A DNA stretch of 64,000 bases from Caldilineaceae bacterium. Lineage in GTDB: Bacteria; Chloroflexota; Anaerolineae; Caldilineales; Caldilineaceae. Positions within the stretch are counted from its first letter, which is position 1; the number at the start of each line of letters is the position of its first letter. This document shows positions 7,792 through 15,220 of this stretch, one piece after another. The notes under the pieces were generated by a model. The model saw only the letters and a list, made by a program, of their open reading frames with translations, made no database searches and was not told the DNA's origin. Position numbers and translations under genes: made by a program. The stretch covers positions 310,527 through 374,526 of the forward strand of contig JALHQH010000007.1 in NCBI GenBank assembly GCA_022842065.1, read 5' to 3'.

Positions 7792-8760
7792 CTATCCTTC
7801 CGGCAACATGGTGCGTTCGGCTAGTTGGGGATCAGCCATCGCGGCGGTCAAATAGAGATAACGCCGTCCCGCCACGGTCGTAAAACCGGCATGTTCGCCT
7901 TGCGGGGAAAGCGCCACAATGTTCATGTATTGGCCAGGGCCACTGCCCATGTACCGCAGGTCGCGCAGTGCTTCCAAGCCGGCCTCGACGACATTCATCC
8001 CCATCTTCATATAAAGCACAATGCTGCGCGCCGACGAGGCCCGGATCGCCAGTTCACCCATGCCGGTGCAAGCCGCGGCGCCATAGCGGTTGTCGCAATA
8101 GTTGCCCGCCCCAATAATCGGGCTGTCACCGACGCGGCTGGGATATTTCCAGGCAATGCCGCTGGTGCTCACCGCCGACGCGATGTTACCGTGGCTGTCC
8201 AGGGCGATAAAATTGACGGTGCCCAACGTGTCGATCTTTTCCTTTTTCTCCAGCTTATCCTGCAAGTTGACCGGCCCAGTCAATTGGGCAGCGACGCGGC
8301 GCAGGGCCTGGCTTTGGCCCGGTTCGATGCCATGTTCAGTATACCGTTCACGCCAGCGCTTGAGCGAGGCTTCGGTCAATTGATTAGCCGGCACCCAGGC
8401 CAGTTCCGCGGCAAACCGTTCGGCCCCCCTGCCCGCCAACAGCACATGGGGCGACTCTTCCATCACCTTGCGCGCCAAGCTAATGGGGTTGCCATAACTG
8501 CGCAGCGCGGCCACCGCGCCGGCCCGCAGCGTACGGCCATCCATAATGCTGGCATCCAGCTCAACTTCGCCCAGGGCATTGGGTAGGCCACCATAACCGA
8601 CGCTCTGATCGTCAGGGTCATCCTCAACAACGCGGCAAGCCACTTCGACGGCGTCGAGCGCATGACCGCCCTGGCTCAGTAATGCCATCGCCGCGAGCGC
8701 GCCAAAGCGCCCATTTTCACTGGAGACAATTGTGGGAAGCACTGCTTGTTCTGCACGCAA
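7792..8760 (-). CDS. N4-(beta-N-acetylglucosaminyl)-L-asparaginase / isoaspartyl peptidase (Ntn hydrolase)
   Basis: A family T2 Ntn hydrolase of 322 residues that self-cleaves to expose an N-terminal Thr. The predicted nucleophile is T178 in KIDTLGTVNFIALDSHG. The conserved segment AVSTSGIAWKYPSRVGDSPI carries the Arg and Asp that bind the substrate carboxylate and amino group. SGG-type beta-subunit motifs follow (AAACTGMGE). It matches glycosylasparaginases (aspartylglucosaminidase) more than plant-type asparaginases because of the WKYPSRVGDSP motif. Cytoplasmic; no signal peptide is seen. It lies 4 nt upstream of E2, so they probably share a transcript. Confidence 0.92.
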   Translation of the reverse strand: MRAEQAVLPTIVSSENGRFGALAAMALLSQGGHALDAVEVACRVVEDDPDDQSVGYGGLPNALGEVELDASIMDGRTLRAGAVAALRSYGNPISLARKVMEESPHVLLAGRGAERFAAELAWVPANQLTEASLKRWRERYTEHGIEPGQSQALRRVAAQLTGPVNLQDKLEKKEKIDTLGTVNFIALDSHGNIASAVSTSGIAWKYPSRVGDSPIIGAGNYCDNRYGAAACTGMGELAIRASSARSIVLYMKMGMNVVEAGLEALRDLRYMGSGPGQYMNIVALSPQGEHAGFTTVAGRRYLYLTAAMADPQLAERTMLPEG

Positions 8761-8789
8761 AGTTCGTGTCCATTCCTGGTGATAGCTGG

Positions 8790-9053
8790 TTAAAGGTCAA
8801 AAAAATTGGCAATGATCGTGCGGATCTGCTCTTCCAACCCGTCCCATGCGGCCGCCGGCAATTTGTTGACGGTGACAAAATCCTGCACCATAAAGACATT
8901 GTAAATGGTGCCAAGGGCAAAAAGTTGCGCCGCCAACTCATTGGTTGCCGCCGCCTCTGCACTGGCAAAGCTGACTGGCTGGGCAAACTGTTTATGCGGC
9001 AAAAGAAATTTACGCGCATTTGGGTTGGGTGTTGGCTGGATCTGAACTGACAT
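8790..9053 (-). CDS. Nfu/NifU N-terminal domain protein
   Basis: An 87-residue protein consisting only of the domain found at the N-terminus of Nfu iron-sulphur scaffold proteins (motif QPTPNPNARKFLLP). The C-terminal CxxC cluster-binding domain is absent, so it may act as a partner or client-recognition module. The start is placed at 9053. The longer reading back to 9248 would add a non-conserved, repeat-derived sequence. There is no Shine-Dalgarno, but a promoter -10 lies 7 nt upstream, suggesting a leaderless mRNA. The asparaginase gene follows. Confidence 0.85.
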   Translation of the reverse strand: MSVQIQPTPNPNARKFLLPHKQFAQPVSFASAEAAATNELAAQLFALGTIYNVFMVQDFVTVNKLPAAAWDGLEEQIRTIIANFFDL

Positions 9054-9060
9054 GCGGCTA

Positions 9061-9069
9061 AGTATAACA
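9061..9069 (-). promoter_or_regulatory. Extended -10 (TGTTATACT) of the Nfu-domain gene
   Basis: On the minus strand TGT-TATACT ends 7 nt before the ATG at 9053, placing the transcription start at or beside the first base of the start codon. Confidence 0.55.
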
Positions 9070-9170
9070 GCCTGTTGAGCAGCCATCAAATTATCGCAAA
9101 ATGATCTAAAAATAGTGGGCAAAAATGATTCGTTGACAAAATCCGGGAAACCATCAATACTAGAGGGATA

Positions 9171-9240
9171 GTTTGTTAGTTGGATGGGTGGTTGGTTGTC
9201 TACCAACTCACCGCCCATCCATCCAACCACCCATCCAACC
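9171..9240. repeat. Imperfect palindrome of GGATGGGTGGTTGG units
   Basis: The sequence rich in GTTGGATGGGTGGTTGG is followed by its complement CCATCCATCCAACCACCCAT. It lies upstream of the aldo/keto reductase gene and can form a hairpin in the 5' leader. Confidence 0.7.
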
Positions 9241-9270
9241 CCCACCAAAACTCACATCAAAGGAGAAACC

Positions 9271-10248
9271 ATGAACTACGTCAACTTTGGCTCGGCTGGC
9301 GTCAAAGTCAGTCCCCTGGCGCTGGGGATGGGCCTACGCGGCCAGAGCGATGAAAGGGCCGCGCAACGGCTGATCGAATATGCCATCGACCAGGGCATCA
9401 ACCTGATCGACTGTGCCAACATTTATGGTCCCATGGATGATCGCGCCAACATTGGGCAGTCGGAAGTGGTATTGGGCCGGGCCATGAAGGGCAAGCGCGA
9501 TGATCTGGTGATCACCTCCAAGGTGGCCAGTGGGGTCGGTGAAGGGCCCAACGACCAGGGCCTCTCCCGCTACCACATTATGCGCGAGGTCGAACGCTCG
9601 CTACAGCGGCTGGAGACCGACCACATTGATGTCTACCTCGTCCATGTTCCCGACACGGCGACCCCCCAAGAAGAGACCACGCGGGCGCTGGATGATCTCG
9701 TGCGCAGCGGCAAAGTCCGCTATATCGGCTGCTGCAACTATGCGGCGTGGCAAGTCTGTCGTGCGCTCTGGATTGCAGATGACCTGCACGCCACCCCCTT
9801 TATGTGTGTGCAGAATCCCTACAGCCTGCTCAACCGCAAGCTCGAAAGCGAGATGTTTGGGCTGGTCCGCGATCAGGGGCTAGGGGTAATGGCTTATAGC
9901 CCGCTGGCGGTCGGCTTGCTCAGCGGGGCCTATCGACCGGGGCAACCGGCTCCGGCTGGTTCGCTCTGGGCCACGCGGCGCAAAGATTGGTTTGACAAGG
10001 CGATGCAGGGCACCGTCGGTGAAGTCATCGCATCGCTACACGAATCTGCCGCAGCACTGGGTAAAACCCCAGCCCAAGTGGCCATTGCCTGGGTGCTCTC
10101 CCACCCAGAGGTCACTGTCGCGATCAGTGGCGCTGATACCATCGAACAATTTGACGATGTGCTGGGCGGCGTCGGCTGGACACTCGACCCCGCAGTGCGC
10201 GCACAGCTGGATGCGGTCTCCGCGCCTTTACAGATGATCCTGGACTAA
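9271..10248 (+). CDS. Aldo/keto reductase
   Basis: An NAD(P)H-dependent (beta/alpha)8 oxidoreductase of 325 residues. The start at 9271 has AAAGGAG 8-9 nt upstream; an upstream in-frame ATG at 9184 lies in a repeat and is rejected. Catalytic tetrad residues are visible: Asp and Tyr in LIDCANIYGP, Lys in VITSKVASG, His in VYLVHVPD. The C-terminal part has the cofactor-binding YSPLAVGLLSG and AISGADTIEQFDD. It resembles the YajO/Tas-like branch acting on small aldehydes or sugars; substrate unknown. The hydroxyacid dehydrogenase follows 15 nt later, so the two are probably co-transcribed. Confidence 0.93.
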   Translation: MNYVNFGSAGVKVSPLALGMGLRGQSDERAAQRLIEYAIDQGINLIDCANIYGPMDDRANIGQSEVVLGRAMKGKRDDLVITSKVASGVGEGPNDQGLSRYHIMREVERSLQRLETDHIDVYLVHVPDTATPQEETTRALDDLVRSGKVRYIGCCNYAAWQVCRALWIADDLHATPFMCVQNPYSLLNRKLESEMFGLVRDQGLGVMAYSPLAVGLLSGAYRPGQPAPAGSLWATRRKDWFDKAMQGTVGEVIASLHESAAALGKTPAQVAIAWVLSHPEVTVAISGADTIEQFDDVLGGVGWTLDPAVRAQLDAVSAPLQMILD

Positions 10249-10263
10249 GGGAGAAAGCCGATC

Positions 10264-11286
10264 ATGACTAACTTGATTGTTGTCCACCCCACCTTTGAAA
10301 GCCACTGGCCCTTTATCGCCGATGATCTTGCGGCTGGCTTGGCGACCCTAGGCGAGACTAAATTGCTGCGGCTGGCAAAAGATGAAAAACGTGCGCTTGG
10401 TGAAGTTGTCACCGCTGGCACCAACGTCACCCGCCTGATTGCCCTGGGCGTCGGGCTGACCGTCCCTTGCCTAACCCATTTCCCCCACTTGCGCGAGTTG
10501 GCCTGTTGTCCAGCCTATGGGCGCGCTCAATTCGACGCTGCGCTCACGGCTGAACTCGACCAGCGTGGGATCACCGCCTATCACCAGCAGAGTGAAGGCT
10601 TCTGGGGGCAGTCGGTCGCCGAGTTTGCCTTAGCGCTCACCCTCTGCGCCTTGCGCCAGATTCCGCAGAACTATCACGCTATGTTGACCGACCACGAAGC
10701 TTGGCAGCGCTATCAGACCAGCCGCAACCAGGGGCCAGGCACCTTGGGCGCGCAATTCAGCGATGATCTGCGCTTTACCAGTGGTACCATTGCCGGCAAA
10801 CGGGTGCGCATTGTCGGGGCCGGCAACATCGGTAGCCGCTACGCCAGTTTTGTCCACATGTTGGGGGCCGAGGTAGCCACCTGGGATCCCTTTGCCAGCG
10901 AGCCGGGCTTTCACCGCGCCGGCAGCCGTCGCGAACACCACCTGACGCGGCTGGTGCAGGATGCCGAAATCTTTGCGCCGATGGTGCCGTTGACCGACAG
11001 CACGCGGGGTGTTGTCACCGCCGCGCACATCGACGCGCTGCCCACAGGCTGCCTGGTCATCCTGGCGACGCGTGCCAACATCTGCGACATGCCCGCGCTG
11101 CGCCGCCGCGTGCTCGCCGACGAGCTGGCCCTGGCCGCCGATGTCTTTGATGTGGAGCCGCTGCCGCTGGATGATCCACTACTGGGGCGGCATAATGTGG
11201 TCCACACCCCGCATTTGGCTGGGCGCACCAGGGATTCTAACCGCCAGTGGGCGGCAGCATTGTTGGCGCAGTTCCAACCGGTTTAG
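10264..11286 (+). CDS. D-isomer-specific 2-hydroxyacid dehydrogenase family protein
   Basis: An NAD-dependent oxidoreductase of 340 residues. The Rossmann motif is RIVGAGNIGSRYASF (about 178-192). The catalytic triad residues are visible as Arg in LATRANICDMPAL, Glu in DVFDVEPLP and His in HTPHLAGRT. The N-terminal catalytic lobe is less conserved. It would reduce or oxidise a 2-hydroxy/2-oxo acid, perhaps together with the upstream aldo/keto reductase. Substrate unknown. RBS GGGAG is about 8 nt upstream of the ATG. Confidence 0.92.
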   Translation: MTNLIVVHPTFESHWPFIADDLAAGLATLGETKLLRLAKDEKRALGEVVTAGTNVTRLIALGVGLTVPCLTHFPHLRELACCPAYGRAQFDAALTAELDQRGITAYHQQSEGFWGQSVAEFALALTLCALRQIPQNYHAMLTDHEAWQRYQTSRNQGPGTLGAQFSDDLRFTSGTIAGKRVRIVGAGNIGSRYASFVHMLGAEVATWDPFASEPGFHRAGSRREHHLTRLVQDAEIFAPMVPLTDSTRGVVTAAHIDALPTGCLVILATRANICDMPALRRRVLADELALAADVFDVEPLPLDDPLLGRHNVVHTPHLAGRTRDSNRQWAAALLAQFQPV

Positions 11287-11380
11287 CTAAAATTTTTGGC
11301 GATAAGGTGGCGGAATTGGATCATTTCTACTATTATTATTGCCCAATTTGTCTTTGATAAGGAGAGACACACATTCACAT

Positions 11381-11468
11381 AGGATTTGCGTACCGGCGCA
11401 GTGACTGGGACGGGCGGGCAGCAACAAGGAACGGCCCATGCCAGTCACTGCGCCGGTACGCAAATCCT
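11381..11468. repeat. Perfect 28-bp inverted repeat with 32-nt loop
   Basis: The arm AGGATTTGCGTACCGGCGCA... at 11381-11408 is exactly complementary to 11441-11468. It lies between the hydroxyacid dehydrogenase and the lipoprotein gene. It could serve as a bidirectional terminator or be a small palindromic element. Confidence 0.9.
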
Positions 11469-11501
11469 GCGACAACAAACCCGACATTGAGGAGTAAAAT
11501 C

Positions 11502-12395
11502 ATGAATCTGACGACAACCAGATGTCACCGTTGCGATTGGCACTTGGGGCTCGCCCTGAGCCTGATCCTATTGCTAGCTGCCTGCGCACCCACCACCGCG
11601 CCGGCGGCCCCCAGCCCAACCGACACAGCGATCGCCCCGGCAGTCGAAGCGGAAGTGCCGATCACTGAGACCACCGAACTGACTGAGAGCGCTGGGCTGA
11701 CTGAAAGTGCAGCCATGACCGACACAGCAAACGTAACTGACACGACAACGGTGCCGGACGCGCAGGTCGAGCTTTCCGCCGCTGAGCCAGCTATCGTCAC
11801 CGCGGCCATCGAACTTGTCGCGAGCGAAAGTGGCGTCGCTGCCGCCGAATTAACGCTGCTTGATCTGCAAGCGGTTGACTGGCCAGACTCCAGCCTGGGC
11901 TGCCCACAGCCGGAGACAATGTATATGCAGGTGATCACGCCAGGTTATCAACTGACATTACAAGATGCGAATGGCACGCCCTATGCGGTTCACACGGGCA
12001 GTGAGCCGAGTAGCCAAATGGTCTTTTGCCAAGCACCAGCCGGGATTGGTGCCACCGAACGCTCCGGCGTTTTCACGGGCACCGTCACCTATCTACAGCG
12101 GATTGCGCTGCCCGCCGGCAGTGTGATTAACGTCGAGTTACAGGACGTTTCGCGCGCCGATGCCGTGGCCGAGGTCCTTGCCACGCAGACGATTACCACC
12201 GCTGGGGAAAATGTACCGATTCCTTTTGAACTTACCTACGACCCTAGCCAAATCGACCAGCGCTTCACCTATGCAGTGCGCGCACAAATCATGGTGGATG
12301 GGGCCTTGCGTTGGACCACTACCACGCAATACCCAGTGTTGACCAACGGTAACCCAACCAGCGGCGTCGAAGTGGTCGTCATGCCGGTGCAGTAA
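11502..12395 (+). CDS. Lipoprotein with YscW/YbaY-type domain
   Basis: The start at 11502 has GAGGAG 7 nt upstream. The signal peptide (ALSLILLLAACAPTT) carries a lipobox LAAC. Then comes a Thr/Glu-rich linker (about 40-85) and a domain with VDWPDSSLGCPQPETMYMQV, a motif I associate with secreted proteins of Chloroflexota and cyanobacteria. The C-terminal about 105 residues (GTVTYLQRIALPAGSVINVEL ... DPSQIDQRFTYAVRAQI) match the YscW/YbaY-like beta-sandwich (PF09619). Role unknown; probably a membrane-anchored surface protein. It stands alone between two hairpins. Confidence 0.85.
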   Translation: MNLTTTRCHRCDWHLGLALSLILLLAACAPTTAPAAPSPTDTAIAPAVEAEVPITETTELTESAGLTESAAMTDTANVTDTTTVPDAQVELSAAEPAIVTAAIELVASESGVAAAELTLLDLQAVDWPDSSLGCPQPETMYMQVITPGYQLTLQDANGTPYAVHTGSEPSSQMVFCQAPAGIGATERSGVFTGTVTYLQRIALPAGSVINVELQDVSRADAVAEVLATQTITTAGENVPIPFELTYDPSQIDQRFTYAVRAQIMVDGALRWTTTTQYPVLTNGNPTSGVEVVVMPVQ

Positions 12396-12491
12396 GGCAG
12401 CGTTGCCCAAAAACAATAGGGCGCAGCCGCAGCAATCTCCACGAAGCGCATCGCACCCTCCAAGTCTAGCAGTAATCCTTCAAACATAACT

Positions 12492-12542
12492 TTAGCCACA
12501 GAGCAGCTAAAGCGCGGCGCGCTTTAGCTGCTCTGTGGCTAA
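12492..12542. terminator. Perfect 24-bp hairpin after the lipoprotein gene
   Basis: The arms 12492-12515 (TTAGCCACAGAGCAGCTAAA...) and 12519-12542 are fully complementary with a 3-nt loop. It lies about 100 nt after the stop and likely ends transcription, though no long T-run follows. Confidence 0.65.
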
Positions 12543-12635
12543 TTACCCCATCCCACATTCCTTTTCTCTCCGCAATCCACCGCTTTCCCTACGTTTGTTC
12601 GCGCGGCGCGCGCACATCGCCACCCGCCACCTATA

Positions 12636-12727
12636 GTGTCATATTTACACCCCTTGCGCAATCGGCACGCTTATGGTATTCTGTTGTTCGTGTACAAGAT
12701 ACACTTTCGTTCGTGTATCTTGTACAC
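12636..12727 (+). promoter_or_regulatory. Promoter and three GTGTA-N5-TACAC palindromes upstream of nadC
   Basis: Promoter: TTGCGC (12654-12659), 17-bp spacer, TATTCT (12677-12682) preceded by TGG (extended -10). Operators: GTGTCATATTTACAC (12636-12650, one mismatch), GTGTACAAGATACAC (12690-12704) and GTGTATCTTGTACAC (12713-12727). The last two are 23 bp apart centre to centre and cover the expected transcription start and leader. This is the classic position for a repressor. NAD-responsive repressors such as NrtR or NiaR are the obvious candidates, but the regulator is inferred. Confidence 0.72.
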
Positions 12728-12807
12728 TTCATTAGTGGAGGTAAGTACAGCTTGCTCCCCAAGAGCAGCGCCGAGCGGTTGGATCCGCTAGAGAGCAGAG
12801 AAAGTCA

Positions 12808-13686
12808 ATGATCAGTCAAATATGGCGCGCACAAGTCGATGAGGTCATCGAACGGGCGTTGGCCGAAGATGTGGGTGATGGCGATATCACCACGGCAGCA
12901 ACAGTGCCAGTCGCGACAACGTATCGGGGCCGGCTGGTGGCCAAAGCCGATGGTATCGTGGCCGGGTTGGAGATCGCACAGCGTACCTTTGAATTAGTGG
13001 CACAACGGCAAGGTAGTGAGTTGCCGATTGAATTTTGCACCATGGTGCAGGATGGGGACGTGGTGGCGCGTGGCACCGTCTTCGCCACCCTACACGGGCC
13101 GGGCCGGGTACTTTTAACCGCTGAACGCACCGCGCTCAATTTTTTGCAGCGCATGTCCGGCATTGCCACATTGACCGCGCGTTATGTCGCGGCCGTGGCC
13201 GGCACCAAGGCCCAAATTCTCGACACCCGCAAAACCGTGCCCGGCTTGCGGCTGCTCGACAAAGCCGCCGTGAAAATGGGCGGTGGCGTCAACCATCGCA
13301 TTGGGCTCTATGACATGGTGCTGATCAAGGAGAATCACATTGCCGCAGCCGGCGGGATTCGCGCCGCCGTCGAACGGGTGCGGGCGCAGGATAACCAACA
13401 GCGGGCCATCGAAGTCGAAGTGCAAACCTTGGCCGAACTCAAAGAAGTCTTAACGCTTAACGTCGATCAAATTATGCTCGACAACATGAACCTGCAACAG
13501 ATGGCCGAGGCCGTCAACCTGGTCAACGGGCGCGTCCCGTTGGAGGCCTCCGGCAATGTCTCGCTGGAAACCGTCGCCCAGATCGCAGCCACCGGCGTTG
13601 ACTACATCTCCGTGGGCAAACTTACCCATTCGGTTGAAGCCTTTGACATCAGCTTTTTGTTGAATGCGGCAGAGGAAGTCAATTAG
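12808..13686 (+). CDS. nadC: Nicotinate-nucleotide pyrophosphorylase (quinolinate phosphoribosyltransferase)
   Basis: NadC converts quinolinate and PRPP to nicotinate mononucleotide, the third step of de novo NAD synthesis. The 292 residues include the family landmarks EDVGDGDITT (N-terminus), LNFLQRMSGIAT, DTRKTVPGLRLLDKAAVKMGGG and HRIGLYDMVLIKENH, with the PRPP/quinolinate-binding Arg, Lys and His residues in place. The C-terminal EASGNVSLETV ... GVDYISVGKLTHS is also typical. First gene of nadC-nadA-nadB; nadA begins 58 nt after its stop. Confidence 0.98.
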   Translation: MISQIWRAQVDEVIERALAEDVGDGDITTAATVPVATTYRGRLVAKADGIVAGLEIAQRTFELVAQRQGSELPIEFCTMVQDGDVVARGTVFATLHGPGRVLLTAERTALNFLQRMSGIATLTARYVAAVAGTKAQILDTRKTVPGLRLLDKAAVKMGGGVNHRIGLYDMVLIKENHIAAAGGIRAAVERVRAQDNQQRAIEVEVQTLAELKEVLTLNVDQIMLDNMNLQQMAEAVNLVNGRVPLEASGNVSLETVAQIAATGVDYISVGKLTHSVEAFDISFLLNAAEEVN

Positions 13687-13744
13687 TCGTTTGGTCAGTA
13701 TTGTCAGTCGTCCGTCGTTTACCGAATCAAGAGGAAGAACAAGC

Positions 13745-14845
13745 ATGTCCGCCATTCAAGCCGCATCGGTGCGGGAAACGTATGAATTGATGAAAGCCAA
13801 GTTGCACAAGGTGGTGCCTGATGTCGAATTGGTGCTCAAAGCTGAGCTAGTCTATGAGATCAATCGGCTGAAGGTCGAGAAGGATGCGATCATCCTGGGC
13901 CATAACTATATGGAGCCGGCGCTCTTTCACACGATTCCCGATTTTGTCGGCGATTCGTTGGCGCTGAGTCGCATGGCCGCGCAGACCGAGAAGTCGATCA
14001 TCATCTTCTGTGGTGTCGAGTTTATGGCCGAAACCGCCAAGATTCTCAACCCAGAGAAGACGGTGCTGCTCCCCGCCGCGCACGCCGGCTGTTCGCTGGC
14101 CAGCAGCATCACCGCGGCTGATGTACGCGCCCTCAAAGAGAAATTCCCTGGCGTCCCGGTGGTGACCTATGTCAACACCTATGCCGATGTCAAGGCCGAA
14201 TGTGATATCTGCTGCACCTCGGGCAATGCCGTGGCGGTGGTAGAATCGCTCAACAGCGACACCATCATCTTTGTCCCCGATGAGTATCTGGCGCGCAATG
14301 TCGCCGCGGAGACGGGCAAACGGATCATTGTGCCGGAGATCAAACCGCAGGGCAAACAGAATGGTATGCATAATGACACAGCGGGGCAGAGCACGGTCAT
14401 CGATTTTCACGAAGATGGGGCCTTCGATTTTGTCGGCTGGCCCGGCCACTGTGAAGTGCATGAAAAGTTCACCGTGCAGGATATCGAAGCGGTACGGGCG
14501 CAATTCCCCTTGGTTGAAATTCTGGCCCATCCGGAATGCAGCCCAGAAGTGGTCGCCAAGTCTGATTTTTCCGGCAGCACCACCGCGCTGATCCGCCGCG
14601 TCGAAACGAGCAACGCGCCCCAATTTTTGTTGCTCACCGAATGTGCCATGGGCGATAACATTATCGCCGCCAACCCCGAGAAAGAGATGTTACGCCTGTG
14701 TAGTGTGCGCTGCCCGCACATGAACCAGATCACGCTGGAAGATACGCTCAACGCGCTACGCTACAACCGTTACGAGATCGATGTCCCCGAACCGATCCGC
14801 ACCCGTGCGCGCCGGTCGGTGGAACGCATGATCGCGATTGGCTAA
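13745..14845 (+). CDS. nadA: Quinolinate synthase
   Basis: NadA condenses iminoaspartate with dihydroxyacetone phosphate to form quinolinate, using an oxygen-sensitive 4Fe-4S cluster. The start at 13745 follows an AGAGGA-type RBS; the frame stays open further upstream but overlaps nadC. The 366 residues carry AHNY-type ILGHNYMEPALF, the Cys-containing motifs HAGCSLASS, AECDICCTSGNAV, HPECSPEVV and ECAMGDN. The three cluster ligands are among these Cys residues. VDGNS-like AIVESL ... FVPDEYLARNVA matches long-form NadA proteins. It receives its substrate from NadB, encoded next. Confidence 0.98.
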   Translation: MSAIQAASVRETYELMKAKLHKVVPDVELVLKAELVYEINRLKVEKDAIILGHNYMEPALFHTIPDFVGDSLALSRMAAQTEKSIIIFCGVEFMAETAKILNPEKTVLLPAAHAGCSLASSITAADVRALKEKFPGVPVVTYVNTYADVKAECDICCTSGNAVAVVESLNSDTIIFVPDEYLARNVAAETGKRIIVPEIKPQGKQNGMHNDTAGQSTVIDFHEDGAFDFVGWPGHCEVHEKFTVQDIEAVRAQFPLVEILAHPECSPEVVAKSDFSGSTTALIRRVETSNAPQFLLLTECAMGDNIIAANPEKEMLRLCSVRCPHMNQITLEDTLNALRYNRYEIDVPEPIRTRARRSVERMIAIG

Positions 14846-14860
14846 GTAAGGAGCTAAATA

Positions 14861-14995
14861 CACTGTAAACTAAGTAACCCGAGATTTTCGTAGGGGCATG
14901 GAGTGTGGCGAGACCAATGCGCCGTAGGGTCACCAATTTGCTGCGCCACACTGCGTGCCCATCGTTCAAAATACCAGATTACTTAGTTTACAGTG
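14861..14995. repeat. Hairpin element with 17-bp terminal arms (nadA-nadB gap)
   Basis: Perfect 17-bp terminal arms (CACTGTAAACTAAGTAA at 14861-14877, complement at 14979-14995) enclose a 70-bp core (14891-14960). The core is itself palindromic (GTGTGGCG ... CGCCACAC) and recurs at 42859-42928 with 61 of 70 bases identical. Confidence 0.88.
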
Positions 14996-15085
14996 CACTA
15001 AATCGTGTAGTACAGAGTAGGATGCGGCGGAAGATGCGCAGCGTAGTCTTTCGCGCTGGGATGATATAAAATAGGGTATAAGCTT

Positions 15086-15171
15086 TAGCCACAGAGGACA
15101 CAGAGACGACAGAGACCACAGAGGGGACGATTCGCTCTCTGGCCTCCGTTTCCGCTGTGGTCTCTGTGGCT
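15086..15171. repeat. Palindromic CACAGAG-type element
   Basis: AGCCACAGAGGACACAGAGA and related units are followed by the complement ending GTGGTCTCTGTGGCT. It fills the gap before the nadB RBS. Short-period (ACAGAG) and palindromic, it follows the same design as the other repeats in this window. Confidence 0.82.
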
Positions 15172-15220
15172 CAATGCGTAAACCCAACCCTAACAATTCA
15201 GCGTAACAGGAGGCACCACC

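Noticed and set aside
9054..9248. Extended N-terminus of the Nfu-domain protein
   Set aside because: The added 65 residues come from a GGATGGGTGG palindrome and have no counterpart in the family.
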